DNA from: Suillus spraguei
Lineage: Eukaryota > Basidiomycota > Agaricomycetes > Boletales > Suillaceae
Length of the DNA stretch: 64,000 nucleotides
Reading direction: 5' to 3'
Assembly: GCA_016800925.1 (NCBI GenBank)
Contig: JABCPU010000052.1
Location: forward strand, 124,001-188,000
Below the pieces are notes generated by a model that was not told the DNA's origin, searched no databases, and saw nothing but the letters and a program-made list of their open reading frames with translations. A program made the position numbers and the translations under genes. Below are positions 13,801 through 24,298 of this stretch, in pieces. Within the stretch, counting starts at the first letter, position 1. Every line of letters starts with the position of its first letter.

Positions 13801-14168
13801 CACCTTCGCAGCCTCTATGTACGTACATTCAAAGTTATATGCGATGCAATTAGAACATCGGTTCCCTGGCATCTGGCTTCCATCGCCTTAAAGCGATCAC
13901 CCAAACCCAAAAAATAACAGCAAAAGATGAGGACATGGTCAGTTTCACTGATGTGCTGACCACCAAGGCCCGAGAGGTAAGAAAGATGACTCACATCGAA
14001 CTACATCACACGGCCAAAATTAACGGCGGTTTTTGTGATCCAAGACTAGTAGTACTTACTCTTCTTGCGTCTACATATGTCACATGCCCTTTGTACTCGT
14101 CGCTTTTTGGAGCCTGGTAAGGTTGAGGCATTATCATGATCGTTGTACTCGTCTTCGGCAGATGACAT
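10894..14168 (-). CDS. Zn2Cys6 fungal transcription factor with fungal-specific TF domain
   Basis: Nuclear DNA-binding regulator; target pathway unknown. Exon 1 (14060-14168) gives MSSAEDEYND...KKRRVQRACDICRRKK; a 6-nt exon (13995-14000) supplies I-R and the start of C; exon 3 begins at 13886 with DGSQMPGNRCSNCIAYNFEC. Joined, this is C-x2-C-x6-C-x9-C-x2-C-x6-C, a perfect binuclear cluster. A coiled-coil dimerisation segment follows (YVESLENRLEKMEKLLQKV), then a Ser/Asp-rich linker. The middle-homology region includes LATSLIDLYFKYNNVLSPLL, HRPTFDRKAA, GAVYLLVLAVGSRFSDD, AWTIVGVGIRLAQDVGAHRR-like text (read CWTIVGVGIRLAQDVG), KRAFW, and HVQILIHRPFIP. The C-terminal ~200 residues are Ser/Pro/Gln/Asn-rich with tyrosines, a likely activation domain. 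Stop at 10894-10896. Starts at 14198 or 14228 in the same frame are possible. Confidence 0.85.
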
Positions 14169-15124
14169 GGTGGAATGGGATTGAACCCTTGCAGGCATTG
14201 CATAGGCTGTACTAGGGCCCACGTGCACGTGGTATTACCGAGCACACCGTGACTGACCTGAGAGAATATTAATGATATTGATACATACTTTAAAAGCCGT
14301 AACCACCCAGGACCCTACGGCATGGGAATACCGTTCGGTTCATAATCACTTCACAGGCAGCATACCGCTCATTGTCCAATTGCAGTACGCCTCGTCGGTT
14401 CAAATTTGAAGTCGGACTGACTTGTCTGCAGTTGATATTTAATTTGAGTCCAGGCTGCCGCAGGATGCCGTTGGGAACAAATACAACCAAAGTTTACTGA
14501 TTAATTATTTATTGACCCCAATGATATTAATATTACTGAGGCCGCAGCTGATAAGTCCGGTCAGCCCCAATGCGGGGTTGGTGCCCTTTGTGGAACTCGT
14601 GTCTAGCGACATGTCCCGAATTGCCCCGGTGACATTTTAAACGGAAGAACCACTGTCATTAATATGTACAACCTGGCGGGTAATACCCCAAGAATACCTA
14701 CCCTACATATGAGTACATGAGGCAAAGGTTCGAAAGCAAATTGAACACAACACCCTAATCCATAGGAATAACTACCTGGTAATTAAGGTGACTACTATTA
14801 CAACGTAAATGGACAGCGAGGATGACGGAATATGACATGCAAGTGCAAATTATGTGTGGGATGCAAGGATACGAGGAGGGTCGGAGGGAACGCAGCATGA
14901 GGTGAGTAAAATGCCGGCAGAGGAGGGAAGGAAACCGCGCCCTGCAGTATCAGTAACATGTTCGCGAGTGGAGCATGGGAGTGCTAAGGTACGATAGAAA
15001 AGAGAGATAAACGCAACCGTGCCGCGTGATTAGGGGACAAGACAATGAGGGAAAAGACCCATAACATATGCGAGAGACACCAGATTATAGAAGATCCACG
15101 TGTTGGCAGAGTGAAGCAAGAAAA
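14169..15124. other. intergenic
   Basis: Promoter of the Zn2Cys6 gene (just above 14168) and the 3' flank of the AreA-GATA-like gene. There are several direct ATTAATATT-type motifs near 14265-14540 but no gene or clear repeat. Confidence 0.45.
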
Positions 15125-17730
15125 TTACCACCCCGAATAATGGTAGTCGTCCGCCCAGCTTCGATTTCGAGCCATTGCGCGTCGCTTACGCTCATCCCTA
15201 TCCTGAGCCTCTGCGCTCTTAGTAGCGCTAGGACTAGGGCCCATGGAAGTTGTCGAAGCAAGTGGTCGCAACCCACCGAGTACGCCATTGTTCGCACGTC
15301 TCGCGTTTGCAGCTGGATTGGTAGTACTGCTTACCTGCCGCTCCCACAATAATTGCCTCCGCATGCTCTCTGACAACTCTGTGCGAAGCATTATTCGCCT
15401 TGTTGTGCGTGGCGTCATGGGTAGCGCTGGAGCGGGAAGGTTATATGGATGACCGAGGGGTATAGGTGCCGTGGATTGTGCAGCAGGAGCGACATGATTC
15501 TCTGCCACACGTGTATGCGTATGCTGAACCAGTTGCGATGCGATGCCATTTTCCGGTGCACGCCGTGACATAAACGCTTGAAGCCTCTGCTGTGCCACAC
15601 TGTGCGATACCTGGATTTTATCGTCATTGTCGTCGTCCTCACCACTCTCATCTTCCATCTCTTCTTCCTTCGGGCGTCCCTTTGGCCTATACCCCCCTTT
15701 GTCGTTCTCTTTCCCCTTCATTCCAGACGATGGGGATTTCGAACTCGACGTGGCAGTAATTTGCGCAGCCAGGGGTAACGCCGCCGAACTTTTACTTGTC
15801 TGCAGTCTCGCAGGCCCTGCAAACCCACTAACACTCCTTTGTGGAGTATGCACTTGCTCAGCTTGACGCTGAGCCTGCTGTTGCATCTGCATAAGATCTG
15901 CGGTTGAGTGACTCAAGCGATATGGATGATTCGACGGGAATATCGAAGGGTTAGGGTTCATGAGCTGAGAAAGTAGCCCTGATTGCGTGCGGTTGAGATT
16001 CGAGTACGAACGCTTAGGAACCTTTGCGAAGAGGTCACGTTGGCGTTGAGCTTCAAGTGCAGCTCCGCGTAGCCCAGTTTCCTTGGCTTCACGGGCTTTG
16101 TCCTCAGCGTCCATATCCTCAGAGGCCCATCCAGACTCATCCGCATCAGTGGTCTCATAGTCTTCCTCGGAGGTACTGGCGACAACGATGGTTTTTCGTT
16201 GTTGTGGACCCGTGCCAGTGCCTGCATTGGCAGCAGCATTGCCAACGCCGTTGGCGTTTCCGTTGACTACAGTGTTACCATTTGTAGCAGGGAGAGGGGC
16301 CGCAACCGTCCGCGCAGGCTTTGGATTGATAGCTGACATACCGTCAAGCGCAGGGCCCAATCCATTAACCACAGGGTCAGGTGGAGGTTGGGGCTTCGCC
16401 GACTCCCCGTTAGCAGACTTGGACCCGTTCGACGAGTTCGAACCAATATTAAACATCGCACGCGGTTTACTATCCTGAGTTGAATGCTTGCGTTGAATCG
16501 AAGGCCCGATGTGCCTTGCCGAGTGGGTCCGTTTTGCCAAAGGCGGCCGGCCAGATCTCCCCAATTCCTTGCCCTTCTTGGGCCTTGCACTGGTACGATC
16601 TTTCTCCTTCAGTTCTTTCGTTACTTCTTTTTCATTATCAGTGCTGTGCATCTGACTAGAAGCCGCGCTTGACGCATCGAACAAATCAACGCGGCTCTTT
16701 CCGCTCTCCGTTGAGCCGTCGCGGTCCAGGGACGCATCCTCGGGGCTCTGCTGTAAGAAAAACCTTCCAGAGACCTTTGAGGGCTCGGCGCCTCGGGCCG
16801 GGGACGGTAATAGTTTGTCTGGCGGAGGTGACTGCGGGAGAGGCAGTTCCGCTTGCGCTTGACGTTTCATCATCAGTGCAGGTGGGGGAAGCGGCGGAAG
16901 AAGAAACGTTGATGGTGGTTGTGAGGCACCAGTTCGTTGTTCACTGAGGGAGGGCGTCATCGGTGGAGTAGGTTGGGGCGTGGGGTTGACGACGACGACA
17001 CGCGGAAAGTAAGCTTCCGCAGATGTAGGCGTGGAGGGAAGTTGAACAGAGGGCATGGTAGGCTGTTGAAGCGGACACGGCGATGGCGTCTTGTCGGGTA
17101 TAAGGACATTATTTGGCAACATGTCTATTATTATTCGGCCTACAAACGCAGACGATTTGGGGCGGAAGGAAGTGCTGACGTGCGGTGCTACCGTGACGGG
17201 GGTGCCTGATGAGAATTGGGGTATATGCAGGCGCTCAGGAACGACAGGGCTCGTTGTAGATGTAGGGGATGGAGGATGTTGATATATGGAAGTCGAATGC
17301 GGGCAAGGGGGTGTGCCTACATGTGCGGAACACAAGGAGAACGCGAGATGGATGAGCAAAGACGAAAAAGGAAATGATCCTCGGACATACCTGAAGGCTG
17401 AACTACCTCGACAGGGCCGGTAAGGGGGAAGAAGGAGCTGCGGGTATCGGACGATACTTTGAGAGAGTCCGGCGTAGGAGGGAGGTATGAATGTTGAGCC
17501 AGAATAAGCTCACGGTGCCATAGCCTCCAAGAGATATTCTCAAGTCTTCGGCCATCCTGAAGCGACTCTTTGCACTTTGTGAAAACTAGAATGAGAGTTA
17601 GAGAGCGGAGTGATGATAACGCAGTTAAAACTTACTAGTCCAGAGAGCTGAGAGGGCATCTTGCCCTTGAAGATCTTTCACTGCATCGGGAGTGACGGAG
17701 AGAACAGGCGCAGGGAAGGTCGTGAGCATG
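15125..17730 (-). CDS. AreA-GATA-like (DUF1752) plus DUF3295 protein, Mks1-like regulator
   Basis: Likely nutrient-signalling regulator; in yeast, Mks1 of this domain type acts in nitrogen/retrograde signalling, so function here is by family only. Exon 1 (17636-17730) encodes MLTTFPAPVLSVTPDAV and QDALSALWT; exon 2 (17391-17585) continues IFTKCKESLQDGRRLENISW, RLWHREL, the PF08550 'W-x-x-F-x-K-x-x-x-x-x-x-D-G-R-R-L-E-N-h-x-W-R-x-W' signature; exon 3 (15125-17316) is long and low-complexity. Within exon 3 an acidic block (STSEEDYETTDADESGWASE) leads to LEAQRQRDLFAKVPKRSYSN, LNRTQSGLLSQLMNP and HPYR, the DUF3295 core. The tail is rich in Arg/Ser and ends RSWADDYHYSGW. Total length is about 825 residues. 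N-terminal Pro/Ser-rich and asparagine-rich (NGNTVVNGNANG) stretches are probably disordered. Confidence 0.82.
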
Positions 17731-18708
17731 GAGATGGGGTGAAGTCAAGGACGTTAAAAGATACAAGCGCCTTTGGGGACTATAATCAGCGTTTGAAATC
17801 GCGAGAAGACCCTGCCTGCTAGAAATCCTAGTTATTCTAGAATGAGGAATTCACGGAATTGTGGTATTTAGTTTACCGGACCAGATATCGGACTTGACGG
17901 ATATCAGGCGCTTGTCTTAACACGCCTTTGCAAGGCCTTTGTATGGTCTTGAAATGGAGGAAGAGAAGGATGTGAGAGAGAGCTACTTGAAGAGTGAGGT
18001 TTCATTGAAACCTACTTGTCCCGATTTGCACCTTGTGGCCCTGGGTCTCCGGTCCGACGCCAGCGCAACGACACCCGGCCTCATGTCTTGACACCCCCGA
18101 TTATCCTAATTTTTTTAGTTCCATGTGGGATCCTATTGAACGACTCAGATCTGAATCATGTGCATGGTCACCAGCTCTCTTTTCTACGTAAAACTTCAAT
18201 ATCTGCTGGCACAGATGACTGGCATTACATTCACCCGTTAACAAACTTTTTTTATTAAACAAATTCTTTTAAGGAAAAATTATTGAATTTTTATTTTATA
18301 CGTGAGATTCAAGGACGAGACAGGAGAAACGAAACAAGTTGCAATTATGAGGTCAGATAAGCTTCACAATGCAAGATCCAAATGGGCGATATTATATATA
18401 TATATTCATGTATAACCACATCAAATGAAAGCGAGCGAAACGGACGCGATAGCAGGCTACACAATGCGAAATGTGGCTGATGGGACCAGTGGATATATCT
18501 GGCTTGCGAAGGAATTGGTATATGACACTACGCTAACACGGCCGCTTCTGGCGTTGGTTGGTAGCACCGGCGTTTGTATTAGACCCTGAATTCCCGCGGA
18601 TTCCAAGTGTGGGGTACTAAGTAGGTCTGCTTCGATGCGGAGCAATCCTTGACATACACGTAGATACGGGGGCAGTCAAGGATCAGGTGAACTTTTGCTT
18701 ACCTCGGA
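17731..18708. other. intergenic with an AT microsatellite
   Basis: About 1 kb separating two minus-strand genes: promoter of the AreA-like gene just above 17730 and the 3' flank of the Sfp1-like gene. A short (TA)n run lies at 18393-18404. The frames at 18016-18258 and 18457-18645 have no recognisable content. Confidence 0.45.
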
Positions 18709-19711
18709 CTAGTGGTAAAATTCCGGCATTAGTAGCTCATTTTTACAAGTCCCTTTTTCGAGGTGATATTTCAACCCGTTTGCGTTTAAGTACGTCTGTG
18801 GACATTAAGTTTCACTTCTCCTCTTGAAAACGCCGAGGCTAGACTTACTTTGGTACAGTCAGGGCGCTAATCAGCGGAAATTAATGGAGCAAACATGTGG
18901 ACGAAATCAAATATACTCACGGGACAGTTATAAGTCTTGTCTTTTTTTCGTTGACGAGGTCGATGGACGCGTTTTCCGGTGCGAATTGGCTTGTTCTTCA
19001 CCTTGGCGAATGGGTTTTGTGGTAGACATTCCTCTGAATTTGTTTCTACAGGACTGATCGGCTCTGAACTGATAGAGGGCGAGGACCAATCAGACAGAGA
19101 TTCGAAACAAGATTCGGGGTGAAGAAACGCCACAGGAGCTCTTGGTGCAGGATAACCCAACACAAAACTCATGTAAGGTCCTTCGTTCTCGTGATCTAGA
19201 AAGCGAAGTATTGGGCTAGGATTCGGGTAGACAGCGTTCCCAGCGCTGTCGAAGACTACGACGTGTGCTTCCTCAAAGTGATCTACCAATGAGTGAAGGT
19301 CTCTAAGAGACAGCCCACAACATGTGAAATCGGAGCACTGAAATATACGCGTCGGATCAGCCCCCGCAATGAAAAAAAAAATAGAGAATGAGAACCCACA
19401 ATAGTTTGTTCACGCTCAACAAATGGGATGTCGTCGGACCATGGCGACGAGGAACGCAGCAATGATCCGGCATGTGCGGATATGGACTGGGCATACGGTG
19501 ACCATGGGTATCTGAGGTGTGCGTCAATGTCTCGGATCCAAAGGAACGAGTATGGGGACTGGATGGTCTAGACCTACTGGACATCTAAATGTTCGTAACT
19601 GTTCATGCCGGCAGAGTTGGGAATGACACGGGGTGACAGCGAAGATGAGAACACGGTTGTGATGGGTGAACAGGCGAGATTGACAGGAGTGCCGGGTATC
19701 GATCTGGGCCA
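18709..19711 (-). CDS. Sfp1-like C2H2 zinc-finger protein (5' end uncertain)
   Basis: Predicted nuclear transcription regulator; Sfp1 in yeast controls ribosome-biogenesis genes, here only inferred. Coding text on the minus strand: SPITTVFSSSLSPRVIP, MNSYEHLDVQ (in-frame ATG at 19606), an intron, YPWSPYAQSISAHAG, SDDIPFVEREQTIV, an intron, CSDFTCCGLSLRDLHSLVDH and FEEAH, which is the first finger (C-x4-C-x11-H-x4-H), then GPYMSFVLGYPAPRAPVAFL, acidic/Ser-rich linker, basic KRVHRPRQRKKDKTYNCP, an intron, RPDCTK, an intron, TYLNANGLKYHLEKGTC, a second finger of the 'C-P-x-x-x-C-x-K-x-Y-x-N-x-N-G-L-K-Y-H' type that is diagnostic for Sfp1-like proteins. Stop TAG at 18709-18711. The exon containing SPITTV has an acceptor at 19712-19713 but I could not place the first exon upstream, so the protein may start at 19606 or further out. 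Confidence 0.65.
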
Positions 19712-20169
19712 CTATATAATCACCCCAGTGGGGAGCCGCGGATCAGGCGTAATAGCAGCCCGCGGGAACAAGCTAATTAGACTACAGAACGTCGAGTGGT
19801 CTACAAGAGAACTGAAGTGCTCTGGTCGACCTCGAAGGGTTGATCGATGGTGATAACAAGGAAGACTATGAGTCGGAGTAAAAGGGGCCGTACAGTACAC
19901 AGGAAGCTGATAAATTCAGGTTACAGGGGTATTGGGAGTTGGCAATTAATTATAATTAAGTGACAAAATAGTAGAAAGTCACCAACGAGGATGAAGAAAT
20001 CGGAGGAATTGAATATTTGATTGGTTCTCATCTGGTGAAATTAACTTCATGCGAGCACGTGTTACATGATCGATGTGCAGGCACAAATACGAGGGTGGTT
20101 ACTACCACCACAATCGATTGGACCCTGCATCGCCTACTACAGATCGACAGCGTATCAGGGGAAAAAGAG

Positions 20170-21073
20170 TCATGGCGACTCCATATTATTCATAAAAATG
20201 AGCGAAATGTAATATCGTAAAACATACTTGCGGTATAGCACGTAATGCGTAAGTATCAGATAGTACACGAAGAGGGAATGCGTCATACATGTTCTCCCTC
20301 CCTTGTTGTTCTGTCTGTCCATTTTCTTGGCAGGGTTGACTACAACATCGAACGTCGAGAAGCCTTCCTCGTTATCATAATGAATGTTAGTTCTGAGCCC
20401 TGCATCAATATGATGAGAAATACTATCCCAAAAATCTTCAATGAACGGATTTTCATCCACCGAAAGTCCACGAGCAATCGCCAATGCACTCAGAGTTTCG
20501 GAATTTCTCATAGCCATCAAAGAAGACAACATGGTCATTGTGCCGTAGCGGATACGAAGATAAACCCACTTGCATAGCTAAAACTTCTTCTCCGTTTGTA
20601 ACAACAGGCGAAGAAGAGGATAGATTCTTTAAGAATGATCATTCAGTCACATGAAAAATTATTCGGGTGAATACACGTACCTCCAGGCGGAGAATTCTGA
20701 CCACTAGCTAAAAGCTGTTCAACTTCAAAGGCCGTTGAAATAGAGATCCGATGAATTTCGTATTTACCAATCACGGCCAAGCTCGACGCCGCATGCCCAT
20801 TCAGACAAACGGGGCCAAACGTCTATCGAGAATTATACCAACCATTGACAGTAGGAACGCGCCCCGGACCAGAAGTTGACTTCGCTCCGTTATCACTGGA
20901 AACAGAACGCAGTACATTGCAACTGCAGGACTCGCACCGTTGACACGAATAAGAGCAGGGATATCAGCGAAAGAACCGACTTCGTGACTAATAGAAGACA
21001 TAGTATGTCCGACTACTATGTCGACGACCAACTTGATTGGAAACGACCCTGCAAGACCGTGCGAACGAAACAC
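20170..21073 (-). CDS. unrecognised spliced gene
   Basis: I do not recognise this protein. On the minus strand three blocks read as exons with usable splice sites: HTMSSISHEVGSFADIPAL, then IRVNGASPAVAMYCVLFP (about 20895-21050); FGPVCLNGHAASSLAVIGKY and RISISTAFEVEQLLASGQ (about 20685-20825), closed by a GTACGT donor; and, after an acceptor near 20579, LSALAIARGLSVDENPFIED, DSISHHIDAGLRTNIHYDN and FSTFDVVVNPAKKM (20340-20578). The blocks have balanced composition and little low complexity, unlike shadow frames. Neither the true start nor the true end is clear; a second frame is also open at the start of the third block. No transmembrane or signal segment is evident. It could be a genuine lineage-specific gene or a decaying one. 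Confidence 0.35.
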
Positions 21074-21443
21074 TATTTAAAGGAATAAGTTTTCCACACG
21101 ATGGACCCACACGAACAAGCAACCATTGCTATGTAACATGAGCTCAGAGTCGCTCTACGTCAAAAAATGGGCTGTGATGGAACTGGACCAGGAACAGCAG
21201 TGAGTAACATCGTCTGAATTACTCTCCGTGCGGTACCTATGTACATACAAAAAAAAAATAATTGATTTCAGACAGCTTAGATAATAACGTCAGGTACGTA
21301 ACCTCAGGGCTGCGTACAACAAAGACAAGCAAACCCAAGCACGCATCAATAAATCCGGTCGCCCCGGGCCGCCCTTGCTCTGCCCCGAGGCTGGGCAGGG
21401 CAGGGCTAGAGTGACCCTTGCTGTTCGTTTTATACTTTCGAAG

Positions 21444-23871
21444 ATGACAGTTATTCCAGCAGCTGATGTACCGATCCCTATCTTTACTACCCTGACAGAA
21501 GTGTATGGCAGTCTCGTGACAGCAACCAAACACGCGTGAGTGTGGACTCTTGGTCTTATTTACTAATTTTTCATAAGTTCTGGCTAGAGAACGCTGGGAC
21601 GAGCTTGTCAGGGAATTCGAGACAAAGTTCGGGCAAAAACCCACCTATGTCGCCCGAGCTCCAGGCCGAGTCAAGTACGCTCACTCCCTCCTTTTCCCAC
21701 TTATGTTGATTATCCCCCGTGTAACACAGCCTCATTGGTACAATGATCTTATCAATATTCAAGGTACCATGTGGTCTAACTTATGGGACGCAGGTGAACA
21801 CATAGATTATGCGGACTTTGGCGTTCTTCCAGCTGCTATAGAGCATGACATTCTCATTGCTTGTGCTCCGCGGCCAGCATCTACCGCTGCTGCGCATCGT
21901 GACGGCCATGCACCAGGCTCTGTTGTAGCTGAGAATCTTCACACTCGTTACACACGTCAGGTCTTCATACCGACTCGCCGTCACACGCTTGGCGATGACG
22001 TTCCCCTGGACGCCGTGCGCGTCACCCCCTGGCATTTGGATATCAATAAAAGCGAGTTACGATGGGAGAGCTATGTCAAGGCGGGATACTATGTATGTGT
22101 TTTTGCCCCTATCGTACCCTTTCTCCAGCTTTTGAAGTCCCTTCATTTCTCACCTTCACTTCCATTCCTTGTAGTTTTTAAAATGCTAACTACAGGTTAT
22201 AGGGCGTCCTGAATCACTTCTTCTCTCCATCATCCATACTCCCTGTTCCTGTTCCTGTTGATATTCTTGTCACTGGAAATGTCCCCCCTGGCTCCGGTCT
22301 CTCAAGCAGTGCGGCCATGGTCGTATCGAGTACGCTGGCATTTTTGGCAGTCAACGGCATTTTTGACGGGGACAAGGCCCCAACCAAGGGTGAACTGGTA
22401 AATATTGCGGTGGAGAATGAGAGGCGAGTTGGGGTAAATAGTGGAGGGTGAGTGTCGCTTTCTTTACCTGGTCTTTTTTTATGGCAGCTTTGTGTTTTAA
22501 ATCCACCCCTCGTTTTCAACGCAACTAACCGCTCACTTTCTTTGCAGGATGGACCAATCTGCTTCCGTGATTGCTCTTCCTGGCAGTGCATTATATGTTT
22601 CTTTCGTGCCTTCCCTTCATGCGGAGCCAATAGTACTTCCGCGCGATGCTGTGTTTGTCTGTGCAAATAGGTACATGCAGTTCATAGCCGTCCAAAACTT
22701 GTTGACAGATTTAATCTCGGCGATAGTCTAGTCGTTTCCAACAAAGCGGAAAGCGCTAAACACCAATACAACCTCCGTGTTGCGGAGACCCTTGCGGCCG
22801 CCCGCCTCCTTTCTCACCATCTTAATCTCCAAGTCGACCACACAGACGGCGACAACACGAAGCGGCGTCTCGTGACCTTACGTGAAGTCCTCGCTCGGAA
22901 GAGCGGCTTCTATCGAGATGAGCAAGATGCGCAGTTGGAAAATCTTGTGCAGCTCCAGAAAGGATTAGTGGACATGTTAGGGACTGCTATGGACTATTTG
23001 TTACCAGAGTCTGATGATAGAACATACATTTCTCTAAGTGAAATGATTAATAAAAGTGGGATGGATGAGGCAGAATTTAGGGAGGTGTATCTTTCGGGGG
23101 TGGACGGTGAGTTTTGTTGATGGTGTCATCTTATTTATCACTGACTTGTTGGCCTCCCATACTTGTCCTGACATGTTTTGCTATTTGGAAATTAATCAGT
23201 GGAAATAACTAACTTTGAGCTGTATCTCCGTGCTCGGCACGTTTTTGAAGAGGCGCTCAAAGTGCTCAAGTTTAGGGAGGTCTGCTTAGCTGAAGGAGGT
23301 GCATTTTTTCCTTGGGTTTCGTTTTGTGACAACTAAATAACGCTATCTGCATGGTCTCGACGATGCTGATCGACATATTGCCCATCGACCTTTCAATTAC
23401 CAGGCAATGAAGAATTCAAGCTCCAGACCCTCGGTAAGCTGATGAACGGCTCGCACGACAGCTGCCATGGGCAATTCGACTGCTCCCATCCGAAATTGAA
23501 CGACCTCGTCCGTGTTGCGCGGAGCTTCAGGGAAGTGGAGACAGGACGGGGGAAGGGGAGAATATACGGAAGTCGTATGACTGGTGAGTTCTTTTTATGA
23601 CACCCTATTTTCCTCTGATTTTGATGCGCTTGAAGGCGCTGGCTGGGGGGGCTGCACTGTCTCTCTTGTACATCGAGAAGACGTGGAGGCGTTTATCATG
23701 CATATGAAGACGAAATACGCATCGTATGAGAGTATGAGTGAGGAGGACCTCGTGAGCTGTGTGTTTGCGACGGAGCCGGGTATGGGCGCGTGTGGTGATT
23801 TTTTGTTCTTTCGTTTTAAGAATTTTGTGTGTGTTGATGTTCCTTGGACAGTGGTTAAGTTCACAGATTGA
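21444..23871 (+). CDS. GAL1: galactokinase
   Basis: Phosphorylates alpha-D-galactose to galactose-1-phosphate, first committed step of the Leloir pathway; cytosolic GHMP kinase. Start ATG 21444 (MTVIPAADVPIPIF). The substrate signature GRVNLIGEHIDY is built from three exons: one ending at 21674, an 8-nt exon (21730-21737) and one starting at 21794. Then INKSELRWESYVKAGYYGVL, the ATP-loop PPGSGLSSSAAMV (Ser-rich GHMP motif 2), ENERRVGVNSGGMDQSASV, FVCANSLVVSNKA, and SRMTGAGWGGCTVSLV (motif 3). The last exon is only 20 nt (23852-23871), giving the end GACVVKFTD; the intron before it (23795-23851, 57 nt) has no stop and is a multiple of three, so retention would add 19 residues. Exons and GT-AG junctions are otherwise regular, about ten introns. 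The downstream neighbour is the mutarotase of the same pathway. Confidence 0.95.
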
Positions 23872-24055
23872 CCACCGGACTGGAAATCGTAAAGGCGCTT
23901 ACACCAGCCTCCGACTCACTTAATTCCTGGCATGTTTTATGTTTATGTCCACCCAAATAAGTTAATGCAAACCAGTCTCTTTATTTCATCTTCTGACCGC
24001 TGATCCAATGGGATTGTCAATGCATGGTGTTTCTCGGCTTGTAGAGGTCCATCTT

Positions 24056-24129
24056 GACCAGTCTTAACCAAGTGGTAAGCGTTACAGGACAGCACTCCGT
24101 TGTAGGTTCGAAACCTGCTCAACGACTTT
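24056..24129 (+). pseudogene. tRNA-like relic, organelle/bacterial-type
   Basis: Contains an A-box-like TAACCAAGTGGTAAGC with a CTTA/TAAG D-stem and a good T-arm, GTAGG-TTCGAAA-CCTGC, followed by a run of eight T that could stop Pol III. However, no 5' acceptor strand matching the 3' bases TCAACGA is present and the anticodon arm around AGGACAGCACTCC lacks U33 and a 7-base loop. The D-arm resembles mitochondrial/bacterial tRNAs (Gln, Cys) more than nuclear ones, so a nuclear copy of mitochondrial DNA is possible. I treat it as a damaged tRNA gene. Confidence 0.35.
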
Positions 24130-24235
24130 TTTTTCCCCTTTTACCATGTCACTTATGAATGAGGTCTGTCTTATGTAAACCAACTGCCACCAGAACAAAT
24201 TAGAAATCTGCTCCTCAGTGCAGGACGTCATTGCA

Positions 24236-24298
24236 TTTGTTCAGCATCTTCTATGATTTTCTGTATGATGCAGATAAACATCGAAGATGCTGAGCAAA
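24236..24298. repeat. 20-bp inverted repeat (hairpin)
   Basis: Left arm 24236-24255 (TTTGTTCAGCATCTTCTATG) and right arm 24279-24298 are reverse complements at 18 of 20 positions, separated by a 23-base AT-rich loop. It lies about 370 bases downstream of the galactokinase stop, in a stretch without a convincing gene. It could be a transcription-end or small-RNA hairpin or a miniature transposon remnant; nothing flanking it (no target duplication seen) decides. Confidence 0.7.

Noticed and set aside
15243..17282. Many plus-strand ORFs over the AreA-like gene
   Set aside because: Shadows of the long minus-strand low-complexity exon.
24056..24129. Intact nuclear tRNA gene
   Set aside because: 5' acceptor strand and anticodon loop do not fit; kept only as a relic.
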